Source of the DNA: Hydrogenophilales bacterium | GTDB lineage: Bacteria > Pseudomonadota > Gammaproteobacteria > Burkholderiales > Thiobacillaceae | Assembly (NCBI GenBank): GCA_011391655.1 | Contig: JAABQE010000250.1 | Span: 1-8,660, forward strand | Length of the DNA stretch: 8,660 nt | Reading direction: 5' to 3' | Part shown: one piece after another, positions 1-6,103 of the stretch | How positions within the stretch are numbered: the stretch's first letter is position 1 | Layout of the letters: each line of letters opens with the position of its first letter | The notes under the pieces: model-generated | What the model saw: the letters and a program-made list of their open reading frames with translations, nothing else | Told to the model about the DNA's origin: nothing | The model's database searches: none | Made by a program: the position numbers and the translations under genes

Positions 1-32
1 CACGCCGCCGGGGAATTCAGATTTTCTTGAGC

Positions 33-875
33 TCAAGCATTGCCTTCGGTTTGCACGTCCTGCGCCCAGAAAAACCGCTCCGGGATGTATTGCCCCATGC
101 CGGGGCGGAACGCGGCCTTGAGCGCTTCGTAGGTGAAGTTTTGGGCTTCGCGCACCGCAGTCGGCATGTCCTGACCGTAAGCCAGGGTGGCGGCGATGGC
201 CGAGGCCAGCGTGCAGCCGGAGCCGTGATAACTGCCGGGCAGGCGATCCCAGGCATCGGTCTGCACATGGCCGTCCAGGCTGTACAGGCTGTTCAGCACG
301 CGTGGCGTCGTCTCATGCGTGCCGGTGATGAGCACGTATTCGCAGCCGAGATCGACCAGGTGCTTGGCGCAGGCGGCCAGATCCATGTCGTCGTCATCCG
401 ACTCGAACAGCGCCAGCCGCCGTGCTTCGTGGCTGTTGGGGGTGATGATGCTGGCCTGTGGAATCAGCAGATCACGCATGGCCGAGATCATGTCGTCGGT
501 GGTGAACTCGTCGCCGCGCCCGGATGCCAGCACCGGATCGAGCACCACAGGAATGTCGGGATAATCAGCGAGGATTTCGGCGATCACTGCCATCGATTCC
601 GGGCTGCCGAGCATGCCCAGCTTGAACGCGGCAACCGGTACGTCTTCGAGCAACATGCGCGCCTGATCCATCACCCACTCGGAGTCGATCACCAGGATTT
701 CATCGACGCCTGCGGTGTCCTGCACGGTAAGGGCGGTGATCACCGATAGCGGATGACAGCCCATGCTGGCCAGCGTGAGCAGGTCTGCCTGGATGCCGGC
801 GCCACCGGTCGGGTCGGATGCGGCAAAGCTCAATACCAGCGGCGGCGTGGGTTTGGGGGTGAAAATGGAGGGCAT
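33..875 (-). CDS. thiD: Hydroxymethylpyrimidine / HMP-phosphate kinase ThiD
   Basis: This 280-residue cytoplasmic kinase phosphorylates hydroxymethylpyrimidine and then HMP-phosphate to HMP-PP, the pyrimidine half of thiamine. The sequence shows the ribokinase-like ThiD fold: the N-terminal substrate motif SDPTGGAGIQAD (residues 20-31), the SVITALTVQDT segment (44-54), the KLGMLG stretch (85-90), LDPVLASGRGD (112-122), ITPNSHEA (144-151) and the phosphate-binding GSGC motif (218-221). Cys221 corresponds to the conserved active-site cysteine of the family. Length is normal, slightly longer than E. coli ThiD at the termini. The start is the only in-frame ATG ahead of the conserved domain; no clear Shine-Dalgarno precedes it. 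It is divergent from the rubredoxin gene, 53 bp away. Only 32 bases follow the stop in the window, so any downstream partner gene is not visible. Identity is secure; the exact start is a little less so. Confidence 0.96.
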   Translation of the reverse strand: MPSIFTPKPTPPLVLSFAASDPTGGAGIQADLLTLASMGCHPLSVITALTVQDTAGVDEILVIDSEWVMDQARMLLEDVPVAAFKLGMLGSPESMAVIAEILADYPDIPVVLDPVLASGRGDEFTTDDMISAMRDLLIPQASIITPNSHEARRLALFESDDDDMDLAACAKHLVDLGCEYVLITGTHETTPRVLNSLYSLDGHVQTDAWDRLPGSYHGSGCTLASAIAATLAYGQDMPTAVREAQNFTYEALKAAFRPGMGQYIPERFFWAQDVQTEGNA

Positions 876-928
876 GGCGTCACTGCTATAAAATCAAGTT
901 TCGATTTTAGCCGATTCCCCTCTGCCCC
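876..928. promoter_or_regulatory. Divergent promoter region of thiD and the rubredoxin gene
   Basis: The whole space between the two divergent starts is 53 bp. It holds a perfect inverted repeat, TAAAATC at 889-895 and GATTTTA at 903-909, separated by 7 bases. Each arm contains TAAAAT, which could be a -10 element: on the plus strand (889-894) for the rubredoxin gene and on the minus strand (904-909) for thiD. Predicted transcript starts would then be near 901 and 897, with leaders of about 28 and 22 bases. No good -35 hexamers are seen at the matching distances, so the promoter reading is inferred from position and composition. The repeat could equally be a regulator site. Confidence 0.45.
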
Positions 929-1111
929 ATGTCTGAAACCCCCGAATACACAAGCTGGATGTGCCTGATTTGCGGCTGGATTTACCACGAAGAAGCCGGC
1001 GCGCCTGACGATGGCATCGCCCCGGGTACGCGTTGGGCGGATGTGCCCATCAACTGGACGTGCCCGGATTGCGGCGCGCGCAAGGACGATTTCGAAATGG
1101 TGTCGTTTTAA
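929..1111 (+). CDS. Rubredoxin
   Basis: This 60-residue protein is a small cytoplasmic one-electron carrier with a mononuclear iron bound by four cysteines. Both metal knuckles are present: CLICG at residues 12-16 and CPDCG at 45-49, so the ligands are Cys12, Cys15, Cys45 and Cys48. The intervening core has the family signature, with an aromatic-rich GWIYHEE stretch, GIAPGTRW (29-36) and DVPINW (38-43), then KDDFE near the end. Length is typical; about ten extra N-terminal residues precede the first knuckle. The ATG at 929 has no recognisable Shine-Dalgarno, only a pyrimidine-rich leader; the next Met (residue 11) abuts the first Cys and is a less likely start. It is divergent from thiD and followed by 152 bp before the next gene. 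The electron-transfer partner cannot be told from the context. Confidence 0.95.
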   Translation: MSETPEYTSWMCLICGWIYHEEAGAPDDGIAPGTRWADVPINWTCPDCGARKDDFEMVSF

Positions 1112-1251
1112 AAAATCAAGCGAAAGCCTCAAGAATGCACGCTGGTGGGCGTTAGAGCGTACAGATTCAAATGTTGACTGTAAGCGACCCTGGTCTGCCA
1201 TGGGCGATGGATGCCGGTGGCGAAACAAATGGGGCTAAATAACGTTTCAAT

Positions 1252-1257
1252 AAGGAG
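1252..1257 (+). promoter_or_regulatory. Ribosome binding site that decides the start of the exported-protein gene
   Basis: A strong AAGGAG lies here. It directly abuts an ATG at 1258, leaving no spacing, but is 6 bases from the second in-frame ATG at 1264. The second ATG is therefore the better start. It also gives a cleaner signal peptide. Confidence 0.7.
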
Positions 1258-1263
1258 ATGGAA

Positions 1264-2166
1264 ATGAAGATTCGGATGATGGCAACATGGGCATTGCTGA
1301 CGCTTTCAAGCAGTGCGTGGGCGATCTCGCCCTATATTCAGGGCGATACGGTAGCGGGCGGCAACGTTCAAGCCGTGGCGACGGCGGTTGAGGGCAAGCT
1401 TAAAAAGGGTGGGTTTAAGGTTGTTGGCAAATATTTCCCCAAAAGCCTGGCGGGTTATGGGGTGGTGATCGCAACTGACGATGAGATGCTCGATGCCGTG
1501 GGTTCAGTCGGTGGTCCGGCGATACTGGGCGCCACCGTGCGCGTCGGCGTCAAGTCCGACGGCAGTGTCGCCTACACCAATCCTGATTATTGGTACCGCG
1601 CGTATTTCCGCAAGACGTTTGACAAGAAAGAGCCCGCGGTTAAGGCCCTGCAGACACGTTTGCAGGAGACGCTGGGTGCGGGCAAAGGTCAGGGCGGCGA
1701 TGAACCGGCTTCGAGCCTGGTCAATTATCGCTACATGATTGGAATGGAGCGTCTGGATTCATCCAAAAACAGTCTGAATGAATACGGCAGTTTTGCCGAG
1801 GCGCTCAAAGTGGTGCGTGAAAACCTGGCTAAAGGAACGGGCAAAACCTCCAAGATCTATGAGGTGGTGATGTCCGACCGCAAGCTGGCCGTGTTTGGCG
1901 TGGCCATGAACGATGGTGAAAACGGCGATGGTGACTGGATCAAGCGGATCGACATGCAAAACAATGTCGCCGGTCTGCCCTACGAGATTTACATCGTTGA
2001 TAAAGAAGTGGGCGCGCCACATGGCCGTTTCCGTATCGCGCTGGCTTTCCCCGATGTCGGCATGGGTCAGTTCATGCGTATTTCGACTTTGCCGAATGTC
2101 ATCATGGAAACCATGGGCGGTGTGGCAGGGGTAGCGAAAAAGTCTAGCGAAGAAGCCTGGCAATAA
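1264..2166 (+). CDS. Exported (periplasmic) protein of unknown function, weakly DUF302-like
   Basis: This 300-residue protein has a classic Sec signal peptide: charged start MKIR, hydrophobic core to about residue 17, and a signal peptidase I site AWA (18-20) before ISPY. No lipobox and no further membrane span are seen, so a periplasmic location is inferred. Residues 34-110 read as helix, strand, strand, helix, strand, strand: an amphipathic helix ending KKGGFKVV, then GYGVVIAT, DDEMLDAVG, VRVGVKSDG and VAYTNPDYWY. This order resembles DUF302 proteins, but the similarity is by eye and tentative. The C-terminal half (about 197-290) has further strand-like stretches, LAVFGVAMNDG and RFRIALAF, and is not recognised. 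The protein has no cysteine and no obvious enzyme motif. The gene stands alone, 152 bp after the rubredoxin gene, and closes with its own terminator, so it is probably independent of the pil operon. If the upstream ATG at 1258 is used, two residues are added. Confidence 0.85.
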   Translation: MKIRMMATWALLTLSSSAWAISPYIQGDTVAGGNVQAVATAVEGKLKKGGFKVVGKYFPKSLAGYGVVIATDDEMLDAVGSVGGPAILGATVRVGVKSDGSVAYTNPDYWYRAYFRKTFDKKEPAVKALQTRLQETLGAGKGQGGDEPASSLVNYRYMIGMERLDSSKNSLNEYGSFAEALKVVRENLAKGTGKTSKIYEVVMSDRKLAVFGVAMNDGENGDGDWIKRIDMQNNVAGLPYEIYIVDKEVGAPHGRFRIALAFPDVGMGQFMRISTLPNVIMETMGGVAGVAKKSSEEAWQ

Positions 2167-2191
2167 ATCGGTCGTATTGTGTGCAGGTCAG

Positions 2192-2219
2192 AAGGGCGTT
2201 GCCATGCAACGCCCTTTTT
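2192..2219 (+). terminator. Rho-independent terminator after the exported-protein gene
   Basis: A perfect 11-bp stem, AAGGGCGTTGC (2192-2202) pairing with GCAACGCCCTT (2206-2216), encloses a CAT loop and runs into a five-T tract (2215-2219). It begins 25 bases after the stop codon. The T tract exists only on the plus-strand side, so it acts rightward, insulating the pil operon from the upstream gene. Confidence 0.93.
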
Positions 2220-2391
2220 GTTTGCGTGAATGATTGATTTGGCACCATCAGGTTTGAATGGATTGCATGAATGGGTTGTATGCATCGACGGGCGCCCTCC
2301 TGATGCCAGAGTGCCGTGATTCCGGGTCAATCGGCATCAAAACAAGTGCACTGTTGCGGTGGATCAACAGGGCGGCCGGGACGGGCGCGCG

Positions 2392-2407
2392 TGGCAGGTG
2401 CTTCGCG
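2392..2407 (+). promoter_or_regulatory. Possible sigma54-type promoter element
   Basis: The sequence TGGCAGGTGCTTCGCG matches the consensus TGGCACG-N4-TTGCW at most fixed positions, including the GG and GC doublets at the correct distance. Mismatches are G for C at position 6, C for T at position 13 and G for A/T at position 16. If real, transcription would start near 2418, with a leader of about 130 bases before pilG. Single matches of this quality occur by chance, so this is weak. Confidence 0.22.
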
Positions 2408-2488
2408 GGCTCAAATATCCCCTGGTTGTCACAATCACGGCTGATGTCAGCGAAACTGCACTAAAGAAGCGGGTTCCCATGCCGTAAT

Positions 2489-2514
2489 GTTTACCACACA
2501 GGGTGTGTGCAAAC
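2489..2514. promoter_or_regulatory. Inverted repeat just upstream of pilG
   Basis: CACACA (2495-2500) and TGTGTG (2504-2509) pair around a GGG loop. They are flanked by a second pair, GTTT (2489-2492) and AAAC (2511-2514), with two unpaired bases on the left and one on the right. The element ends 33 bases before the pilG start. It could be an operator or a leader hairpin; there is no T tract, so it is not an intrinsic terminator. Confidence 0.4.
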
Positions 2515-2547
2515 CAGACCACCCGCTGACCCTCGTGGAGAGAACGT

Positions 2548-2940
2548 GTGGATAACGAAGCATTGAAGGGTGTCAAGGTGATGATCATCGATGACAGCAA
2601 TACGATCCGCCGCAGCGCGGAGATATTTTTAAGTCAGGCTGGCTGCGAGGTCATCCTGGCCCAGGATGGTTTTGATGCGCTGTCCAAGATAACCGATCAC
2701 GAACCGGATGTGGTGTTTGTTGACATCATGATGCCGCGTCTGGATGGCTATCAAACCTGCTCGCTGATCAAGCGCAATGCGAAATACCGCACCACGCCCG
2801 TCATCATGCTGTCGTCCAAGGACGGCTTGTTCGATCGGGCACGCGGACGCATGGTGGGCTCGGATGAATACCTGACCAAACCTTTCACCAAAGATACGCT
2901 GTTGACGGCGGTGCGCGAGCACGCCGGCGCCAGGGCTTAA
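2548..2940 (+). CDS. pilG: Twitching motility response regulator PilG
   Basis: This 130-residue protein is a single CheY-like receiver domain without an output domain. In Pil-Chp systems PilG is phosphorylated by ChpA and favours pilus extension. Receiver residues are present: acidic pair Asp15-Asp16 in MIIDDS, phosphoacceptor Asp59 in VFVDIMMPRLDGYQTC, switch Ser89 in IMLSSKDG, and Lys111 in LTKPF. The stretches DDSNTIRR, GFDALSKI and SSKDGLFDRARGRMVGSDEYLTKPF are strongly PilG-like and separate it from the neighbouring PilH. The start is GTG, chosen because GGAG (2537-2540) lies 7 bases upstream and the N-terminus then matches the usual PilG length (about 130-135). It is the first gene of the operon, 22 bp before pilH. 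Confidence 0.96.
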   Translation: MDNEALKGVKVMIIDDSNTIRRSAEIFLSQAGCEVILAQDGFDALSKITDHEPDVVFVDIMMPRLDGYQTCSLIKRNAKYRTTPVIMLSSKDGLFDRARGRMVGSDEYLTKPFTKDTLLTAVREHAGARA

Positions 2941-2962
2941 CTGTTTTCAAGGAGCATAAATT

Positions 2963-3328
2963 ATGGCGATTAGTCGAATTCTGGTTGTGGATGACTCTCC
3001 CACCGAGCGCTTTTTTCTGTCCGAGTTACTGGTCAAAAATGGCTATCTGGTCAGCATGGCTGAAAGCGGCGAAGAAGCTGTCGCACAGGCCAAGCAAACC
3101 TTGCCGGATTTGATCGTGATGGATGTGGTGATGCCTGGAATGAATGGTTATCAGGCTACACGCATGATCACCAAGGAAGAGGCGACCAAGCATATCCCCG
3201 TCATCATGTGCACCACCAAAGGTCAGGAAACTGACAAGGTGTGGGGCATGCGACAGGGCGCGAAGGCCTATCTGGTCAAGCCGGTCAAGCCGGAAGAGCT
3301 GTTGTCGCAAATCAAGGCATTGGGCTGA
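2963..3328 (+). CDS. pilH: Twitching motility response regulator PilH
   Basis: This 121-residue protein is a second stand-alone CheY-like receiver. In the Pseudomonas system PilH promotes pilus retraction and may drain phosphate from ChpA. The receiver pocket is intact: Asp10-Asp11 in LVVDDSPTE, phosphoacceptor Asp54 in IVMDVVMPGMNGYQATR, Thr84 in IMCTTKGQETD, and Lys106 in YLVKPVKPEEL. The motifs DDSPTER, PGMNGYQATR and CTTKGQETDKVWGMRQGA are typical of PilH and differ from PilG. A strong AAGGAG (2949-2954) lies 8 bases before the ATG. It is separated from pilI by only 10 bp, so translational coupling is likely. Length is normal for the family. Confidence 0.96.
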   Translation: MAISRILVVDDSPTERFFLSELLVKNGYLVSMAESGEEAVAQAKQTLPDLIVMDVVMPGMNGYQATRMITKEEATKHIPVIMCTTKGQETDKVWGMRQGAKAYLVKPVKPEELLSQIKALG

Positions 3329-3338
3329 GCGAATCAAG

Positions 3339-3848
3339 ATGGGCAAGAAGTTTAATCTGCGCGAGTTTCAAACCCAGCTTTCGCAGCAGCTTCTGGCTGC
3401 TGCGACTCGCGACAACACGGGGTCCCGTTTGGGATTTCGGGTGGGCGAGGTGAGTTGGCTGGTGAGTCTTGCGGACACCGAGGAAGTGATTCCCGTGCCG
3501 ACCATCGTCAAGGTGCCGGGGGCGCGTCGCTGGTTTCGGGGAGTCGCAAACATCCGCGGCAACCTGTACGCGGTGAGTGATTTCGCTGATTTCATGGGGC
3601 AAGGGGTGACGGCCGAGCATGCCGAATGCCGTTTGTTGATTCCGCATCATGATTTTGGTGTGAACGCCGCGCTGCTGGTACGCAGTGCGCTGGGTTTGAG
3701 AAACGTCAGCCGATACCAACTGAGTGATGAGCCAGGTGCTCATCCCTGGGTGGTGCGTCAATACTCCGATGAAGCGGGTGCCGTTTGGCGTGATCTGGAT
3801 TTTGGGCAATTGCTTGGCAATCCTGATTTCCTGATGGTTGAGGCGTAG
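3339..3848 (+). CDS. pilI: CheW-like adaptor protein PilI
   Basis: This 169-residue protein is a CheW-domain adaptor that links the receptor PilJ to the kinase ChpA at the inner membrane. After an N-terminal segment (NLREFQTQLSQQLLAAA) the CheW fold starts near residue 31 with LGFRVGEVSWLVSLADTEEV. The receptor- and kinase-binding core follows: VPGARRWFRGVANIRGNLYAVSDF (about 59-82), with the CheW signature NIRG at 71-74. There is no enzymatic domain. The ATG at 3339 has only a weak GAG, overlapping the pilH stop, as ribosome binding site, which suggests coupling to pilH translation. A perfect 10-bp hairpin lies inside codons 15-23. Position between pilH and pilJ is the conserved one. Confidence 0.95.
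   Translation: MGKKFNLREFQTQLSQQLLAAATRDNTGSRLGFRVGEVSWLVSLADTEEVIPVPTIVKVPGARRWFRGVANIRGNLYAVSDFADFMGQGVTAEHAECRLLIPHHDFGVNAALLVRSALGLRNVSRYQLSDEPGAHPWVVRQYSDEAGAVWRDLDFGQLLGNPDFLMVEA
3381..3405 (+). repeat. Perfect hairpin inside the start of pilI
   Basis: TCGCAGCAGC (3381-3390) pairs fully with GCTGCTGCGA (3396-3405) around a TTCTG loop. The 10-bp GC-rich stem begins 42 bases after the first base of the pilI start codon and lies wholly within coding sequence (SQQLLAAA). No T run follows, so it is not a simple terminator. A role in translation, RNA cleavage or mRNA stability is possible but unproven; a codon-driven coincidence (CAG/GCT repeats) is the alternative. Confidence 0.6.
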
Positions 3849-3907
3849 CGAGCAAAACACCGGTCGTTAAATACAGGGCGCGCAGGCGCTGAATTAATAG
3901 ATAGTTT

Positions 3908-3911
3908 GGAG
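3908..3911 (+). promoter_or_regulatory. Ribosome binding site deciding the pilJ start
   Basis: GGAG lies 8 bases before the ATG at 3920 but only 2 bases before an in-frame TTG at 3914. The ATG is therefore the likely start, giving 704 residues. Confidence 0.75.
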
Positions 3912-3919
3912 CGTTGAAC

Positions 3920-6034
3920 ATGGATATCACGATGAATGGCCTTCGGGGTCTGGCTAGCCGCATGACTGACAAAGTCACGGGGGGCAAAGGCAGTGAGCAA
4001 ACCACCCTGATCATGCAAACCGTGCGCAAACTGGCTGATAAAGATTCCAGCGCAGTGCCGTTGATCGGTCACTTGCCGATCGAGAAACAATACCTGTATG
4101 CCGGCGGTACGCTGATTGTTTCGCTGTTGCTCGCGGCAGGCTTCACTATCTACAGTACGGTGCAACTCGACAACCGGGCAAGCTATGAGACGCATACCGG
4201 TGTGTTGAAGGTGTTGTCGCAACGGCTGCCGTTGACTGCACAGCAGTCTGTTCTGGGAAACGTGAGCGCCTTCAAGAAGCTCAGCGAGGGCAAGGCCGAG
4301 TTTGAGACAACCCTGACGGCCCTGACCGAAGGTGACGATGAAGTGCCCGCCTCGGGTGGTGCCGCACTCGAAACCGTAGAGAAAATCAGCCAGCAATGGC
4401 AAAAGTTCAGCCCGCAGGTGACGCAGATTTTGTCACAACAAAAAAACCTGATTTCGGTGAGCCAGAACGTTAAGAAAATTAATGCCTTGAGCCTTGATTT
4501 GCAGGAGGTTGCGGAGCAGTTGTCGATCCAGTTGCTGGATTCGGGAGCCAGTGTGCGCGAAGTGTCAAACGCTAACCAGCTGGTCATGCTGAGTCAGCGC
4601 TTGCCGAAAAACGCGAACTTGCTGCTGTCGGCTGACCTGATCGACCCCGAAGTGGTGCTGCAGCTGGAAAAAGACACCACGCTGTTTCGTGACACGGTGC
4701 AAGGCTTGATGGAAGGCGCAGTCGGCCAGAACGAGAACAACATGCGGGCCATGGAAGATCTGGGCACCAACATGGCTGACATGGTGGAAGCGGTCGGTTC
4801 GGTGCTCGGTAATACGCCGCCCTTGTTGCAGGCCAAGTTGGCGGCTAACAATCTGTTCGTCGGTAGCGATGCCTTGCTGAAAGATTCCGACCAGTTGTCG
4901 CAGGACTACCAGTCCGTTGGCGGCACCGGTTACCTGCTGGCGGGCTTGTTTGGCCTGCTGGCGGTGGGTTCTCTGGTGTTGCTGGGCTTGGTCAACATTA
5001 ACGAAACTAAATCACGCGCACGCAAGAGCGAAGAGGAAAACGGCCGCAACCAGGAAGCAATTCTGCGTCTGATGGACGAGCTGGGCGAGTTGGCGGAAGG
5101 TAACTTGACGATCAATGCCAGTGTGACCGAGGACATTACGGGTGCGGTGGCTGACTCGATCAACTATACGGTCGAAGAGTTGCGCAGCCTGGTTCGCGGA
5201 ATTAATACAGCGACCGTGCAGATGGACCAGGCGGCCGAACAGGCCACCCAGGTGTCGGACTCGCTGCAAGCGGCGTCGCAACGCCAGGTGGGTGAGATCG
5301 AGACAACCTCAACTGCGGTTGTGCGGCTCGCACAGTCTGTGCAAGAGGTGTCGGGCAATGCAGCAGAGTCCGCCCGAGTCGCTGAACAATCCATGGCGGC
5401 CGCTGAAAAAGGCCAGCAGGCGGTGGCGAACGCAATTTCGAGCATGAACGGTCTGCGCGAGCAGATTCAGGAGACTTCGAAGCGAATCAAGCGTCTGGGT
5501 GAATCCTCGCAGGAAATTGGCGAAATCGTCGAACTGATTTCAGACATTACCGAGCAGACCAACGTGCTGGCGCTGAACGCAGCCATTCAGGCGGCGTCTG
5601 CAGGTGAAGCCGGTCGCGGCTTCTCGGTGGTGGCGGAAGAGGTGCAGCGACTGGCTGAACGCTCGGCCGATGCAACCAAGCAGATTGCTGCGATTGTGAA
5701 AACCATTCAATCAGACACCCACGATACGGTGGCGGCGATGGAAGTCTCGACCCAGGGCGTGGTCGAAGGCGCCAAGCTGTCCGACGCCGCGGGTCAGACA
5801 CTGGCCGAGATTGGCGACGTGTCGAAGAAGCTTGCCAGTCTGATTGCAGACATTTCATCGGCTACGCAGAACCAGGCGGAATCGACAGCGCTGGTGGCGG
5901 AAACCATGCAGGACATCAAGAAGATTTCACTGCAGACCAGTAGCGGCACACAGCAGACAGCGGACTCGATTGGCGGCATGAAGCAGTTGGCGCAAGACCT
6001 CAAGACTTCGGTAGCAGGCTTCAAGCTTGCCTGA
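3920..6034 (+). CDS. pilJ: Type IV pilus chemosensory receptor PilJ
   Basis: This 704-residue methyl-accepting-type receptor sits in the inner membrane and signals through PilI to ChpA. Layout: cytosolic tail (1-57), first membrane span (about 58-80), periplasmic region (81-336), second span (about 337-359), HAMP-like region (360-425), then a long coiled coil with the signalling hairpin tip near 542-572, including [15 protein letters not shown] and [14 protein letters not shown]. The periplasmic part has the two repeated PilJ modules, each opening with LSQRLP (99-104 and 224-229). The 57-residue cytosolic tail before the first span is rather long for a chemoreceptor. The C-terminus ends AGFKLA and lacks a CheR-tethering pentapeptide. 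It lies 71 bp after pilI and 69 bp before chpA in the operon. The start is set by GGAG at 3908-3911. Confidence 0.96.
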   Translation: MDITMNGLRGLASRMTDKVTGGKGSEQTTLIMQTVRKLADKDSSAVPLIGHLPIEKQYLYAGGTLIVSLLLAAGFTIYSTVQLDNRASYETHTGVLKVLSQRLPLTAQQSVLGNVSAFKKLSEGKAEFETTLTALTEGDDEVPASGGAALETVEKISQQWQKFSPQVTQILSQQKNLISVSQNVKKINALSLDLQEVAEQLSIQLLDSGASVREVSNANQLVMLSQRLPKNANLLLSADLIDPEVVLQLEKDTTLFRDTVQGLMEGAVGQNENNMRAMEDLGTNMADMVEAVGSVLGNTPPLLQAKLAANNLFVGSDALLKDSDQLSQDYQSVGGTGYLLAGLFGLLAVGSLVLLGLVNINETKSRARKSEEENGRNQEAILRLMDELGELAEGNLTINASVTEDITGAVADSINYTVEELRSLVRGINTATVQMDQAAEQATQVSDSLQAASQRQVGEIETTSTAVVRLAQSVQEVSGNAAESARVAEQSMAAAEKGQQAVANAISSMNGLREQIQETSKRIKRLGESSQEIGEIVELISDITEQTNVLALNAAIQAASAGEAGRGFSVVAEEVQRLAERSADATKQIAAIVKTIQSDTHDTVAAMEVSTQGVVEGAKLSDAAGQTLAEIGDVSKKLASLIADISSATQNQAESTALVAETMQDIKKISLQTSSGTQQTADSIGGMKQLAQDLKTSVAGFKLA

Positions 6035-6103
6035 ACGAGTGCGGGTCAAACCAGAAACAAGTAGCTGATTACGACGGCTGAACTAACGTCAGGAAGAACA
6101 CAC

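Larger units (their letters stand above)
2220..2547 (+). other. Non-coding region upstream of the pil-chp operon
   Basis: This stretch of 328 bases between the terminator and pilG carries no credible gene; a 68-codon open frame at 2258-2464 has no Shine-Dalgarno and no protein-like composition. The region should hold the promoter of the pil-chp operon. No convincing sigma70 pair is visible: TTGTCA at 2426-2431 lacks a matching -10. A sigma54-like element sits at 2392-2407 and an inverted repeat at 2489-2514, each listed separately. A bulged hairpin can be drawn from TGATGCC (2301-2307) and GGCATCA (2333-2339) with inner GATT/AATC pairing. Confidence 0.6.

Noticed and set aside
26..37. 12-bp perfect palindrome CTTGAGCTCAAG spanning the thiD stop
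   Set aside because: No loop and no T run on the thiD strand, so not a terminator; short enough to be chance.
27..749. Long plus-strand open frame (240 codons) opposite thiD
   Set aside because: It is the antisense shadow of the well-supported thiD, with His/Gly/Val-rich low-likelihood protein sequence.
876..928. Possible TPP riboswitch in front of thiD
   Set aside because: The space to the divergent rubredoxin gene is only 53 bp, too short for a TPP aptamer, and no THI-box motif is seen.
1174..1202. TTGACT at 1174-1179 as a -35 for the exported-protein gene
   Set aside because: No -10-like hexamer at 16-18 bp; the bases there read around GCCATG.
2258..2464. 68-codon open frame in the pilG upstream region
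   Set aside because: No Shine-Dalgarno, no recognisable protein-like pattern, and it overlaps likely promoter sequence.
3849..3913. Promoter or terminator between pilI and pilJ
   Set aside because: The gap holds GC-rich short repeats and an AT-rich patch, but no stem with T tract and no convincing -35/-10 pair.
3914..3919. TTG at 3914 as the pilJ start
   Set aside because: Only 2 bases from the GGAG ribosome binding site, whereas the ATG at 3920 has ideal spacing of 8.
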